64,000 nt of DNA from an uncultured Campylobacter sp. (GCF_938002845.1 NZ_CALKZP010000048.1:1-64000); one strand, 5' to 3'; positions 7,701 to 15,998 are shown, counted from the first letter of the stretch. The notes: generated from the letters alone by a model not told the origin. A program made the numbers and translations.

Positions 7701-8270
7701 ATGAAAGAACTAAGCAAAATAATGGCTGGAGCGCTTGCTATGTGCTCCTTTGCGGCTGGTCAAAGCGCGGCGGGAAATATAAAATTTGAGCCGCAAAAGA
7801 CGCTCGTAGTCTATTTCTCCGCAGGCGGCAATACGGCCAGAGTGGCAAATTTAATAGCACAAAATTTAGGTGCCGAGATAGTCGAGCTAAAGCCCGTGCA
7901 GCCCTACACGAACGCGGATCTAAACTACAACGATCCAAAAAGTCGCGTTAGCCGCGAGCATGATGATACGTCGCTTAGGAAAGTGTCTTTAGCTAACGCC
8001 AAAATCGAAGGCTGGGAGAACTACGATGTCGTTTTCGTAGGTTATCCGATCTGGTGGTATGATGCGGCGTGGCCGATCTTTGAGTTTATAAAGAACAACG
8101 ATTTTAGCGGTAAAAAGGTGATCCCGTTTTGTACCGTCTATAGCTCGGGGCTCGGAAATAGCGATAAAAATTTAGCCCAAATGGCCGGAAGCGGCGAGTG
8201 GCTAGCGGGGAAGTGCTTCGGCGAGAGAGCAAGCGAAAAAGAGATAAAAGAGTGGCTTACGAAATTTTAG
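7701..8270 (+). CDS. Exported flavodoxin-family protein
   Basis: 189 residues after GAAAGGAAAGCAAA. Residues 1-25 look like a signal peptide (Lys-containing n-region, IMAGALAMCSFAAG core, cleavage after QSAA). The rest is a Flavodoxin_4-type fold: TLVVYFSAGGNTARVA phosphate loop for FMN, then FVGYPIWWYDAAWPIFEF and the IPFCTVYSSGLG segment. A periplasmic FMN protein would be unusual for a classical electron-carrier flavodoxin, but secreted members of this family are common. It follows the broken CMD gene in the same direction and is intact, so it may still be expressed. Substrate unknown; a quinone or nitro-reductase role is inference. Confidence 0.8.
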   Translation: MKELSKIMAGALAMCSFAAGQSAAGNIKFEPQKTLVVYFSAGGNTARVANLIAQNLGAEIVELKPVQPYTNADLNYNDPKSRVSREHDDTSLRKVSLANAKIEGWENYDVVFVGYPIWWYDAAWPIFEFIKNNDFSGKKVIPFCTVYSSGLGNSDKNLAQMAGSGEWLAGKCFGERASEKEIKEWLTKF

Positions 8271-8284
8271 GCGACTTTTGCACT

Positions 8285-8318
8285 TTGGCTTTAAATTTGT
8301 GATTAAATTTAAAGCCAA
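8285..8318 (+). terminator. Perfect 14-bp hairpin after the flavodoxin gene
   Basis: TTGGCTTTAAATTT (8285-8298) and AAATTTAAAGCCAA (8305-8318) with a 6-base loop, 15 bases after the stop codon. There is no T tract, so efficiency is uncertain. Confidence 0.6.
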
Positions 8319-8422
8319 CATAATGAAGATTTCTTAAAATTTTAAGTACGGTAGCGATACTGCGTGCATTAAATTTAAACACACGGGAAAACATCGCGAA
8401 AAGTATAAACAAAGGAGAAAGG

Positions 8423-8869
8423 ATGCAGGAAAAGCAAGTTTTAGTTAAAAAGGAAAATCTCGCCGTCTATGACAAGGTTAGCGATAAAATTTTTGCAGGC
8501 GGGCTGCCGAAAGTCACGCTGCTTTTCGGCGCAACGCCTTATGCAAACGCAGGAGCAGCGCTGGTGCATTTTCCACGCGGAGTACGCACGGCGTGGCACA
8601 CGCATCCCGCGGGGCAAAATTTAATCGTAACGCAGGGTAAAATTTACACCGGTACGGCGGACGGCGTCGTACAAATCGCTCGTGCTGGCGACGTAGTGCT
8701 CTGTCCGCCTGGCGTCAAACACTGGCACGGAGCCGGACTGCAAGAAGACGGCGAGCATATCGCGGTAACCTTTGAAAAGGAGGATAAAAGCGTAATGTGG
8801 CTGGAGCATCTAAGCGAAGACGAGTATAAAAGTCTCATCGAAAAAGCGGACGCAAAGGGCGCGGAGTAG
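8423..8869 (+). CDS. Cupin-domain protein
   Basis: 148 residues, ATG after AAAGGAGAAAGG. A single cupin barrel with both motifs visible: VHFPRGVRTAWHTHPAGQN (first His pair and Gln) and GDVVLCPPGVKHWHGAG (second motif with His). The His residues would bind a metal. This cupin_2 subtype commonly accompanies CMD-like and aldo/keto reductase genes, and some family members form a two-domain fusion with CMD. It is intact and the last gene of the redox cassette. Its enzymatic or sensory role is not known. Confidence 0.8.
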   Translation: MQEKQVLVKKENLAVYDKVSDKIFAGGLPKVTLLFGATPYANAGAALVHFPRGVRTAWHTHPAGQNLIVTQGKIYTGTADGVVQIARAGDVVLCPPGVKHWHGAGLQEDGEHIAVTFEKEDKSVMWLEHLSEDEYKSLIEKADAKGAE

Positions 8870-8933
8870 TATCCTCCAGATAGAATTTACGGCAGTTGCA
8901 GGTAAATTTTTACGTGCCGCTGCGTATTTAAAT

Positions 8934-9292
8934 TTACCCCTCGATGCTAAGCAGATCGCCGAAAATTTCTTTGCAATACTGAATGAAGCGCTTGGGAATT
9001 TTGACGCCGCAGATATCCACGGTGATGACGCTGTCTTAGATCTCAAAAACGATAAGCTCGCTAGTGATTTTCACCGCCTTGCAGCCGTTATAGCATACGT
9101 CGCCATTGCCTCTGCGTATAAGCCGTTGTGCGGCACGTCTGCGTCCTCGTACCGCCCGAGCTTGATCGGTCTTTGGAAAAGCAGATAGTTCTTATAGTCG
9201 TACTTGTCGTCCGCAAGGCCTATCATATAATAATTCTCGGCGCTGTTTTTGGAAGCTGTCGCAATACCTGCTTTAAAATTTAGTCTAAACAT
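8934..9292 (-). pseudogene. Immunity protein Imm10-like remnant
   Basis: From ATG 9292 the frame gives MFRLNFKAGIATASKN...YYMIGLADDKYDYKNYLLFQR...GLYAE, similar to the opening of Imm10 immunity proteins (the GxADDxxDxxxYLxxQR pattern). One base is missing near 9106. In the next frame the protein continues ANGDVCYNGCKAVKITSELIVFEI, hits TAA at 9036-9038, and resumes DSVITVDICGVKIPKRFIQY to the end at 8934. So it has one frameshift plus one nonsense codon. An upstream in-frame ATG at 9319 also exists. Imm10 proteins protect against polymorphic toxin nucleases in other bacteria. No toxin gene is nearby, so it is probably an orphan relic. Confidence 0.55.
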
Positions 9293-9336
9293 AAATTCTG
9301 CTTTGGCAAAAAACGGCAAATTTTACCGCTTAAAAT

Positions 9337-10320
9337 TTACACGAGCTGCGCGCCCCTGCCTTTTACGATCTCGCCGATGACGTAGCCGTCGGTGTTAGCG
9401 AGCACAAAGTCCGCGTTTTGCTTCGGGGCTACGACGATCATACCTACGCCCATGTTAAACGTCCTCATCATCTCTGCAGGCTCGACCTTTTGCGCGATGA
9501 TTTTAAAGATCTCAGGCGTGCGGATCGCGGCATGCTCGATCTTCGCGCCCAGCCCCTGTGGAAATACGCGCGGCAGATTTTCCACGATACCCCCGCCCGT
9601 GATGTGCGCGAGTGCGTGGATCTTGTCTTTTAAATTTAAAAAGTCGCCGACGTAAATCCTGGTCGGTTCCAAAAGCACGTCGATGAGCGCGCGACCGCCG
9701 ATTTTCTCGTCAAATTTCAGCCCTAGCTCGGCAACTACTTTTCGTGCAAGCGAGAAGCCGTTTGAGTGCAGGCCGCTGCTAGGAAGCGCGATGAGCACGT
9801 CGCTCTCACGTACGAATTTTGAGCGGTCGATCTCATCTTCCTCGGCGATGCCCACGGCAAAGCCTGCAAGGTCGAAGTCACCTTTCTCATACATCGAGGG
9901 CATCTCCGCCGTCTCGCCGCCGATCAGCGCGCAGCGGGCGAGCTTGCAGCCCTCGGCGATGCTTTTTACGACCTCTTTTGCATCGCTGATCTCGAGCTTT
10001 GCCGTCGCGTAATAGTCGAGAAAAAACAGCGGCTCGGCGAAGTTGCAGATGAGGTCGTTTACGCACATCGCGACAAGGTCTTGGCCGACGCCGTCAAATT
10101 TGCGCGCATCGATCGCGAGTCGCAGCTTTGTGCCCACGCCGTCGGTGGCGCCTAGGATCGCAGGTTTTTTGTAGCCTGCAGGCAGCCTCACCGCGCCGCT
10201 AAACGAGCCGATGCCGCCTAAAACGTGCGGAGTTTGCGTCACTTTGACGAATGGTTTTATCGCCTCTACGAAGTCATTTCCCGCGTCTATATCGACGCCA
10301 GCGTCTTTGTAGCTTATCAA
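9337..10320 (-). CDS. purM: Phosphoribosylformylglycinamidine cyclo-ligase (AIR synthetase)
   Basis: 327 residues. Fifth step of purine synthesis: ATP-dependent closure of FGAM to aminoimidazole ribotide, cytosolic homodimer. Visible family blocks are MISYKDAGVDIDAGNDFV at the N-terminus, GATDGVGTKLRLA (about 58-69), DLVAMCVNDLI, CALIGGETAEMPSMY and HITGGGIVENLPRV. Length is normal for PurM. It is divergent from coaE with 73 bases between them. Preceded by GGAGGAT. Another purine gene, purF, lies 40 kb away, so purine genes are scattered here. Confidence 0.97.
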   Translation of the reverse strand: MISYKDAGVDIDAGNDFVEAIKPFVKVTQTPHVLGGIGSFSGAVRLPAGYKKPAILGATDGVGTKLRLAIDARKFDGVGQDLVAMCVNDLICNFAEPLFFLDYYATAKLEISDAKEVVKSIAEGCKLARCALIGGETAEMPSMYEKGDFDLAGFAVGIAEEDEIDRSKFVRESDVLIALPSSGLHSNGFSLARKVVAELGLKFDEKIGGRALIDVLLEPTRIYVGDFLNLKDKIHALAHITGGGIVENLPRVFPQGLGAKIEHAAIRTPEIFKIIAQKVEPAEMMRTFNMGVGMIVVAPKQNADFVLANTDGYVIGEIVKGRGAQLV

Positions 10321-10339
10321 ATTTTATCCTCCAAGATGG

Positions 10340-10345
10340 TATAAT
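10340..10345 (+). promoter_or_regulatory. -10 box (TATAAT) for coaE
   Basis: GGTATAATTTCG, 48 bases before the coaE start in the purM-coaE divergent region. Confidence 0.5.
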
Positions 10346-10393
10346 TTCGCAGATTTTAGCTAAAATCGAATAAAAACGCTATAAAGGCTCACC

Positions 10394-11068
10394 TTGAAAT
10401 TTAGACACGCCGTCGTCATCACTGGCAGTATCGGAAGCGGCAAGAGCGCGGTTTGCGAGCTACTTGCCGAGCGCGGATTTGAGATCATCGATGCCGATCA
10501 AATTTCGCATCGCGTTTTAGATCGCTGCGCTGCGCAGGTGGCTGAAATTTTCGGCGCGCAATATGTCGTGCAAAAGGACGCGCAGGCTAGAAATTTGAGT
10601 TCGCATGTGGAATTTGACGCTAGCGGCGATGAGGAAAATTTGACCAATTCGTGCGCCTCGGTAGATCGCAAAAAGCTAGGAGAGCTGGTGTTTAAAAGCC
10701 CCGCAGAGCTTGCAAAGCTCGAAGCGTTGCTGCATCCAAAGATAACGGCTGAAATTTTATTGCAGGCGCAGGCTTTGGAGGCGAAAGGAAAGCTCTATTT
10801 CGTCGATATTCCGCTTTTTTTCGAGGGCAAGAGGTATGAGTTTTTTGATAAAGTAGCGGTCGTTTATGCGCCTAAAGATACGCTGATCGCGCGCGTGATG
10901 AAGCGAAACAGACTGGATCGCGCCGCCGCAAAACACCGCGTGGAACTGCAAACGGATATCGAGCAAAAGCGCGCTATGGCGGATTTTGTGATAGATAATG
11001 GAGGCGATCTTATCGCGCTTGAGGCCGCGGTGGAGAGATTTTTAAAAGAGCTAAAAGATAAAATTTAG
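10394..11068 (+). CDS. coaE: Dephospho-CoA kinase
   Basis: 224 residues starting at a TTG codon (MKFRHAVVITGSIGSGKS). The P-loop GSIGSGKS is at residues 11-18, followed by the family's DADQISHRVLD. The last step of coenzyme A synthesis, phosphorylating the 3' hydroxyl of dephospho-CoA. Compared with usual family members (~200 residues) there is a ~20-residue polar insertion around residues 55-80 (KDAQARNLSSHVEFDASGDE) before the DRKKLGELVF motif, which is the normal continuation of CoaE. The HPKI and DIPLFFE segments are present. No strong Shine-Dalgarno before the TTG (AAAGGCTCACC), but no other start fits the P-loop. Confidence 0.92.
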   Translation: MKFRHAVVITGSIGSGKSAVCELLAERGFEIIDADQISHRVLDRCAAQVAEIFGAQYVVQKDAQARNLSSHVEFDASGDEENLTNSCASVDRKKLGELVFKSPAELAKLEALLHPKITAEILLQAQALEAKGKLYFVDIPLFFEGKRYEFFDKVAVVYAPKDTLIARVMKRNRLDRAAAKHRVELQTDIEQKRAMADFVIDNGGDLIALEAAVERFLKELKDKI

Positions 11069-11136
11069 CCCTTTGCGCAAGAGCTCGTAAAATTTCTACG
11101 CGAATTAAGATGAATTTTAAAATAAAGGATAAAACA

Positions 11137-12057
11137 ATGAGAATCAGCAGTCGCGCCCAAAGCGGCGCTAAATTTCAAAAATTTAAAAGCGCACCGCTTA
11201 AAGAGCGGTTGAAATTTGCGGCGCGAGCGGTTTTGCTCTCCGCGCTGTTTGCGACGGGCGCTGCGGCGGAGATCGACGATCTAAGGAAGGGCTGCGCCGC
11301 GGGGAGCGAGATGGATTGTAAAAAACTAAACCGCGTGATAAATGAGCTACAGCGCAACTGCGACACCGGCGGCGAGGAAAACGCGCTAGACTGCGCAAAT
11401 TTGGGCTATGCATACGACTCAAATAGAAGCTTCAGGCAGGCCGCACGCTATTACGACAGGGCGTGCAAGCTCGGCGAGCAGAAGGGCTGCGTCTATTTGG
11501 GACTACTATACAACGACGGGCAGGGGGTGGCGCAGGATCGCAAAAGAGCGAATGAGCTTTTTAGCGATGCTTGCAAGAAAAACAGCAGCGAGGGGTGCGC
11601 GAGCCTTGCATACAACTATAAAAAGGGGCTCGGCGTCTATCCAGACACGAAAAAGGCGATCGAGCTTTTGATCAAGGCTTGCAAGATGGGGCAGGTCGAG
11701 GCGTGCCATAACCTAGGGCTTAGCTACGCTCTCGGCGAAGGCGTTAAAAAGGACGCGGACAGGGCTAGGACATTTTTTACGAGGGCTTGCGAGCAAGGAC
11801 ACGCGGATTCGTGCGTAAATTTGGGCGTTACGTATTTTAAGGGCGACGGCGGGCAAAAGGATCACGCGCTTGCTGCGAAGTATTTTAGCGAGGCGTGCGA
11901 AAAAAGCGACGAACCGCTAGCCTGCTCAAATTTAGCATATCAATACGAAAAGGGCTGGGGCGTAGCGAAAGATAAAAAGAAGGCGCGCGAGTTTTATGAA
12001 AAGGCTTGTAAGCTCGGAAGATTTGATGCTTGCGAGCATTTAAAAACTATGAGGTAG
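11137..12057 (+). CDS. Sel1-repeat (Hcp-like, cysteine-rich) secreted protein
   Basis: 306 residues from ATG 11137, chosen because AAGGATAAAACA precedes it; an in-frame ATG at 11110 lacks a site. A long basic n-region is followed by ARAVLLSALFATGAAA, a signal peptide. The mature part has about six Sel1-type repeats of ~36 residues (A..YY..AC..G...GC..LG..Y..G.GV..D...A), with paired Cys in most repeats, as in the Helicobacter cysteine-rich proteins whose repeats are disulfide-locked. Such proteins act in the periplasm or outside the cell; function here is unknown. It stands alone between coaE and dapF. Confidence 0.85.
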   Translation: MRISSRAQSGAKFQKFKSAPLKERLKFAARAVLLSALFATGAAAEIDDLRKGCAAGSEMDCKKLNRVINELQRNCDTGGEENALDCANLGYAYDSNRSFRQAARYYDRACKLGEQKGCVYLGLLYNDGQGVAQDRKRANELFSDACKKNSSEGCASLAYNYKKGLGVYPDTKKAIELLIKACKMGQVEACHNLGLSYALGEGVKKDADRARTFFTRACEQGHADSCVNLGVTYFKGDGGQKDHALAAKYFSEACEKSDEPLACSNLAYQYEKGWGVAKDKKKAREFYEKACKLGRFDACEHLKTMR

Positions 12058-12231
12058 GTTCTAACATCCATTGCGAAAGGCGCGTAACAAAATGGGCTTA
12101 CGAAAGAAGACACGTTAGTAAATTGAGCCTTAGTAAAGCCTAGGAATAAGCGATACGCTTAAATTTAGATATAAGTAAAATTTTAATAAAGCGTTAGTGA
12201 ACGTTAGTAATTTTAAAAATTTGCGAGGTAG

Positions 12232-13113
12232 ATGATGAAAATTTCAAAATATAATGCGAGCGGAAATGATTTTGTAATATTTACGGATTCAGTTAAGGCG
12301 GATAGATCCAAGCTAGCGCGCGAGCTATGCGACAGGCGCGATGGAGTAGGCGCCGACGGGCTCATCGTCGTGTTGCCGAAATTTAACGGTATCGAGGGGA
12401 TAAACTTTGAGTGGGAATTTTACAATAGCGACGGCAGTAGCGCCGATATGTGCGGCAACGGCTCGCGAGCGGTATGCATGTATGCGTATGAGAATTTTTT
12501 GGCCGCGCAGAGTATGAAATTCCTAAGCGGCGCAGGTGTAATTAGCGGCGAAATTTTCGGTATTTTCGGCGGAAATTTGAGCGAGAGTATGCGCGGCGAG
12601 CTACGCAATGTAAGCTTCGGTGAGATTTTCAATCTGCGTCCTAACGCTCACGCGTTAGTAGCTAACGTCGAGGTAATGTTAACTCGTCCTAAACGCCTTG
12701 GCGAGAGCTTTGAAGAAGCAGGGTTAACGTGGTATTTTTATAACACAGGAGTGCCGCATTTGGTAACTTTTGTTAGAGATTTAAATGAGTTCGACGCCGC
12801 ACTAGCCCGCGATCTGCGCGAAAAGTATAACGCTAACGTTAATTATGCGTTAGTTCAAAGTCGCCTCGCAAGCAAAATTTTAAAAGTGCGCACCTTTGAG
12901 CGCGGCGTAGAGGCAGAAACTCTCGCATGCGGTACAGGGATGGCGGCATGCTTCATCGCAGGCGTCGAAAATATGGGGCTAGCTCCCGACATCCGCGTGA
13001 TACCTGCAAGCGGCGAAACGCTAAATTTGCGCTTAGGAGATGGAGGTAAAATTTACTTTCGCGGCGACGTTAGGCATACTTTCGATGGCGAATTTATCGG
13101 ATACGTGGAGTAG
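12232..13113 (+). CDS. dapF: Diaminopimelate epimerase
   Basis: 293 residues (ATG at 12232; a second ATG at 12235 is equally possible). Converts LL- to meso-diaminopimelate for lysine and peptidoglycan. The two catalytic cysteines are visible: C74 in MCGNGSRAVC and C233 in LACGTGMAAC. KYNASGNDFV opens the protein. Family members usually have about 250-275 residues. The extra length sits mainly in the middle, about residues 105-150 (EIFGIFGGNLSESMRGEL region). meso-DAP made here feeds MurE and the lysine route of DapB, both encoded in this window. Confidence 0.95.
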   Translation: MMKISKYNASGNDFVIFTDSVKADRSKLARELCDRRDGVGADGLIVVLPKFNGIEGINFEWEFYNSDGSSADMCGNGSRAVCMYAYENFLAAQSMKFLSGAGVISGEIFGIFGGNLSESMRGELRNVSFGEIFNLRPNAHALVANVEVMLTRPKRLGESFEEAGLTWYFYNTGVPHLVTFVRDLNEFDAALARDLREKYNANVNYALVQSRLASKILKVRTFERGVEAETLACGTGMAACFIAGVENMGLAPDIRVIPASGETLNLRLGDGGKIYFRGDVRHTFDGEFIGYVE

Positions 13114-13796
13114 ACAAGGCGGAATTTCGAGCCGGTTTGCGCGAGAATCCGTAAAATTTTTGAGTGTAATTTATACAAAATTTCGCTTTTCGCTCCGTTT
13201 TATAAAATAATAAATTCACAATATGGCATTGGAATTTTAAAATTTTATGATGATGAAATTTTAGAATTTTCGGGGATGGTTTGCGTGATAATTTTAATTT
13301 TGAGGTAAAATTTGTCGCTTCACTGCAAAATTTAATTCCTAAATCTCGGAATTTTATGAAATAAAATTTTAAGATTTCAGCGTGCGGAATTTTGCTACTA
13401 AATTTAAAATTTTTGCTTGAATTTCACATTTGTATCGCATTAATTTGGGCTTCTGCGGAATTTAGCGTTATAAAATTTACGCTCTAACCCGCTCATTTGG
13501 TTTATAATTTTTGCTGCCACCGCAAAAAATCCGCCGTGTTAGCACGAGCGAAATCCGCCACTGATAGCAGAAAGCGCGACGTCAAGCGCAAATCATCGCC
13601 GCGGGTAAAATCTGTCATTGACGATAAAAGCTAGATTTATCGATACGGTAATTCTTGAAGCGTGGTAGAATTCGCTAACGACGATAAAAGCATAGTGTGG
13701 TTACGGCAAAATTTAAAATTTGCGCCCGCCGAATTTCGCCGCGCCGTCATTTTGTCGTTTAAATTTTAAATTCCATCCGCGTCGGTTTCGTCGAAA
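13114..13796. other. Non-coding stretch rich in AAATTT words
   Basis: I see no convincing gene. The stretch is crowded with RAATTY hexamers (13 counted by hand between 13201 and 13440) and has no clear promoter or terminator. Confidence 0.6.
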
Positions 13797-13943
13797 CTAG
13801 GTATAAAGCCTGATGATTAACTCTCTGGCGAGCGCTAAAATCACGACGAAGATTGTAAATTTTAATAAAGATTTTTGTCGTATCGCGACAAGCATGACGA
13901 TGCCAAATAAAACGAGCGCAATATCTAAAAATGTATCTTTCAT
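13797..13943 (-). CDS. 48-residue membrane protein
   Basis: Reads MKDTFLDIALVLFGIVMLVA then IRQKSLLKFTIFVVILALAR, ending ELIIRLYT. Two hydrophobic segments (about residues 7-20 and 28-39) separated by a basic turn suggest a hairpin in the inner membrane. The start overlaps the stop of the preceding gene in an ATGA (13940-13943), which supports translation by coupling. The LFGIVMLVA...IFVVILALARELI pattern is slightly like the C-terminal helices of PsiE proteins, but the similarity is too short to name it. Function unknown. Confidence 0.55.
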   Translation of the reverse strand: MKDTFLDIALVLFGIVMLVAIRQKSLLKFTIFVVILALARELIIRLYT

Positions 13944-14104
13944 ACGCTTAATTGAAATTTAATCAAAATACTAAGTATGATAAGAAGTATTATAAAGCGC
14001 AAGATTGAGCGCATGGAGGATAGATCACCAAATTCTTTGTCATATTCCTTTTTTACTTCCCACTCAGCTTTCCATGCGAACATTTTTACTATAAAATCCA
14101 GCAT
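13940..14104 (-). CDS. 54-residue membrane-anchored small protein
   Basis: Start chosen at 14104 (MLDFIVKMFAWKAEWEVKKE), since AAGGAG lies six bases upstream; the frame runs further upstream without a site. An amphipathic, charged N-terminal half (KAEWEVKKEYDKEFGD) precedes a strongly hydrophobic C-terminal segment (ILRFIILLIILSILIKF), so it is probably a tail-anchored single-pass protein. It overlaps the next micro-gene by four bases (ATGA). Toxin-like, phage-like or regulatory micro-proteins have such a shape, but no family is recognised. Confidence 0.6.
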   Translation of the reverse strand: MLDFIVKMFAWKAEWEVKKEYDKEFGDLSSMRSILRFIILLIILSILIKFQLSV

Positions 14105-14210
14105 TTTCATCTCCTTTTTTAAGGCGAGTCGCATAAAAAATGAAATTCTGTCGCTCTACGTGAAATTAAAGAATTCTATCTAATTGGCGCTTAAAATTTT
14201 TAATTTTGAA

Positions 14211-14546
14211 CTATTTGTCGGCGTTTTGAACGAGCGTTTTTTCGTATTTTTCAATAAAGCTTCGCCCTGCCTCGCATAGGCGGTAGATGAAAATCTTCGA
14301 CGCCTTGCCCGCATCAAGCCCCGTGTCCTTAATGCTTTCGCGCTGCAGATAGCCCCAGTTTTTATGAATTATATCAAGAGTCGATTTGACCGAGGTGTAG
14401 TTGCGCCCACTCGCAGCTGCGAATTCGTTTACGGGACTCATAAACTCCGCATCGCTTTGCTTATTGCGACATAAAAGTCCCCCTTTACCTTGTGATTCGA
14501 CCAGTTTTAGCGTTTCATAAATGAGTTTGTCTTTTAATTTGATCAT
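14211..14546 (-). CDS. Putative small winged-helix DNA-binding protein
   Basis: 111 residues from the ATG at 14546 (AAGGAAAAGCCG before it; the frame extends 12 codons further without a site). The sequence MIKLKDKLIYETLKLVESQG, then EFAAASGRNYTSVKSTLDII and KIFIYRLCEAGRSFIEKYE looks like a helix-turn-helix with a C-terminal wing and helix, but I do not recognise a named family. The promoter carries a perfect palindrome overlapping a TATAAT, which suits autoregulation. It lies downstream of the ATPase gene on the same strand. Confidence 0.6.
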   Translation of the reverse strand: MIKLKDKLIYETLKLVESQGKGGLLCRNKQSDAEFMSPVNEFAAASGRNYTSVKSTLDIIHKNWGYLQRESIKDTGLDAGKASKIFIYRLCEAGRSFIEKYEKTLVQNADK

Positions 14547-14583
14547 CGGCTTTTCCTTGCGTAATTGATATGGGTTTGCCAAA

Positions 14584-14615
14584 ATTATATCATAAAATTT
14601 ATATTTTTATGATAT
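14584..14615 (-). promoter_or_regulatory. Perfect palindrome overlapping a -10 box before the small DNA-binding gene
   Basis: ATATCATAAAA (14587-14597) and TTTTATGATAT (14605-14615) flank 7 bases. On the minus strand the left arm runs into TATAAT (14584-14589), 37 bases before the start at 14546. It is either an operator or the terminator of the ATPase gene ending at 14630. Confidence 0.6.
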
Positions 14616-14629
14616 GAGATGTCAATAAA

Positions 14630-15961
14630 TCAGAAGCTAAGCGCGAATTCGTGAAAGGGTATGACGTCGCAGCGGATGCCCTCAATCTCGAGCCTGCCGG
14701 AGTTTGCCATAGAAACGACTTTTAGGCTCGTGATACCGAGCTTCTTGAGCACGCCTAAAATTTTGCGGAATTTTAAAAAGATAATGTCCGCGTCGCTGAA
14801 TGGGATGACGAGAACCCCCATCTTTAGAGCAGGCAGGTAAAAATCCAGCTCTTTTGTGTAAAAAATCGGCGTATTTAACCCCAAAAGCTCGCAGAAAAGG
14901 ACGTTGGCAAATTTTTTCGAGAAGTCCTTTTTACTCGTTAAAATTTCGCGCATATTAAAATGCGAAAAATATAGCTTTTTTGCGCGCGCAGGCTCGCCCG
15001 CCTTGCTTAAAAATCTGATGAAATTTTCTCGCTCAAGCTTGGCGATAGTGCCGTATACGGCGTCTTTAGAGATCTTAATGCGCGGCTTTAGCGCGGTGTA
15101 AATTTTATTTGCGCTAAATGCGGCGTGTACGAAGCTTAAGCACTCTTTGAGGATTAAAATTTCCGTGCGGCTAAAGTTTGCCGCAAGCAGTATCTGCTCG
15201 AATTCTAAAATTTCGGCAGGCGCTATGAAGGGATTTTTTGCGCTACCGCCTTGAGCCAAAAATGCCGAAATCATCGAGTTTATCTCGTTGTGGCGCTTAT
15301 CGAAGGCGATAAATTCCTCAAACGAAAGCGGCAAAAGCTCAAGCCGTTCAAAGCCCGGCAGTATCAACTCTCTATCGCGAGTAGAGATGATGAAGCGCTT
15401 TAAATTTAGCCCCTCGGCGAAGCTTTGGAGCGATGAAATTTCAAAATCGGCGCTACTAAAATTATCTAAAAAAAGCGATGAAATTTGCTCGTTGACCGCC
15501 AAAAACTTCTTGATCTCGCGAAAGAAATTCTCGCTCCTGTTTTTTATGCCGCCCGACTCCGCATTTTTTGCGTTGTTTAAGCCGTTTGCGCTTTCATTTT
15601 TTGTATCTGTATTTTTTATGGCGGCGCAGTAAAATTCGCCCGTATCCGAAATTTCCGCGTCTAACGTAGCTTCTCTACTTATTTCATATTCATTTGCTGC
15701 GCTAGCCTTTGTATTGCCCGCACTATTTCTAGCCACAAAAATTCCATCATTCGCTACTGCCCCCTCAAGGCGTAGATCGGCTAAATTTAGGTACAAAATT
15801 TCATCTTTTTTAAGTTCCGAAATTTCATTTTTCAGCACGGCGCTTTTGCCGGAATTTAGCACTCCGTAGATTATGGTTTTGGCAGAGCCGATACCTCTTT
15901 TGCGCGGGATAAAGCCCGCAAATTCCGGCGGATTTTCGTAAAAAAATTTTAGATCATTCAT
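14630..15961 (-). CDS. P-loop ATPase with winged-helix and C-terminal extension
   Basis: 443 residues. The N-terminus has a Walker A-like GVLNSGKSAVL (about residues 33-43) and later the hydrophobic strand SSLFLDNFSSADFE, a likely Walker B. Between them is a ~60-residue Asn/Ser/Ala-rich insert (NSAGNTKASAANEYEIS...), which looks low-complexity. After about residue 265 a winged-helix segment (SKDAVYGTIAKLERENFIRF) leads to a C-terminal domain (LLGLNTPIFYTKELDFYLPA...). This resembles the archaeal-type ATP-binding proteins that carry a DNA-binding and a nuclease-like C-domain. Role unknown. No clear ribosome site precedes the ATG. It is divergent from the S10 operon. Confidence 0.65.
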   Translation of the reverse strand: MNDLKFFYENPPEFAGFIPRKRGIGSAKTIIYGVLNSGKSAVLKNEISELKKDEILYLNLADLRLEGAVANDGIFVARNSAGNTKASAANEYEISREATLDAEISDTGEFYCAAIKNTDTKNESANGLNNAKNAESGGIKNRSENFFREIKKFLAVNEQISSLFLDNFSSADFEISSLQSFAEGLNLKRFIISTRDRELILPGFERLELLPLSFEEFIAFDKRHNEINSMISAFLAQGGSAKNPFIAPAEILEFEQILLAANFSRTEILILKECLSFVHAAFSANKIYTALKPRIKISKDAVYGTIAKLERENFIRFLSKAGEPARAKKLYFSHFNMREILTSKKDFSKKFANVLFCELLGLNTPIFYTKELDFYLPALKMGVLVIPFSDADIIFLKFRKILGVLKKLGITSLKVVSMANSGRLEIEGIRCDVIPFHEFALSF

Positions 15962-15977
15962 GGCGAGTATTTTAAAA

Positions 15978-15998
15978 TTTTCCTTATTAAAAGGAAAT
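15978..15998. repeat. Palindromic 21-bp repeat, copy 1
   Basis: TTTCCTT (15979-15985), five bases, AAGGAAA (15991-15997). The same 21 bases recur at 16104-16124, exactly 126 bp away. Confidence 0.75.

Noticed and set aside
8350..8376. Third copy of the 29-bp operator, minus strand before the cupin
   Set aside because: It keeps AGTATCG and CTACC but with two bases missing between them and a wrong left half; no -10 fits.
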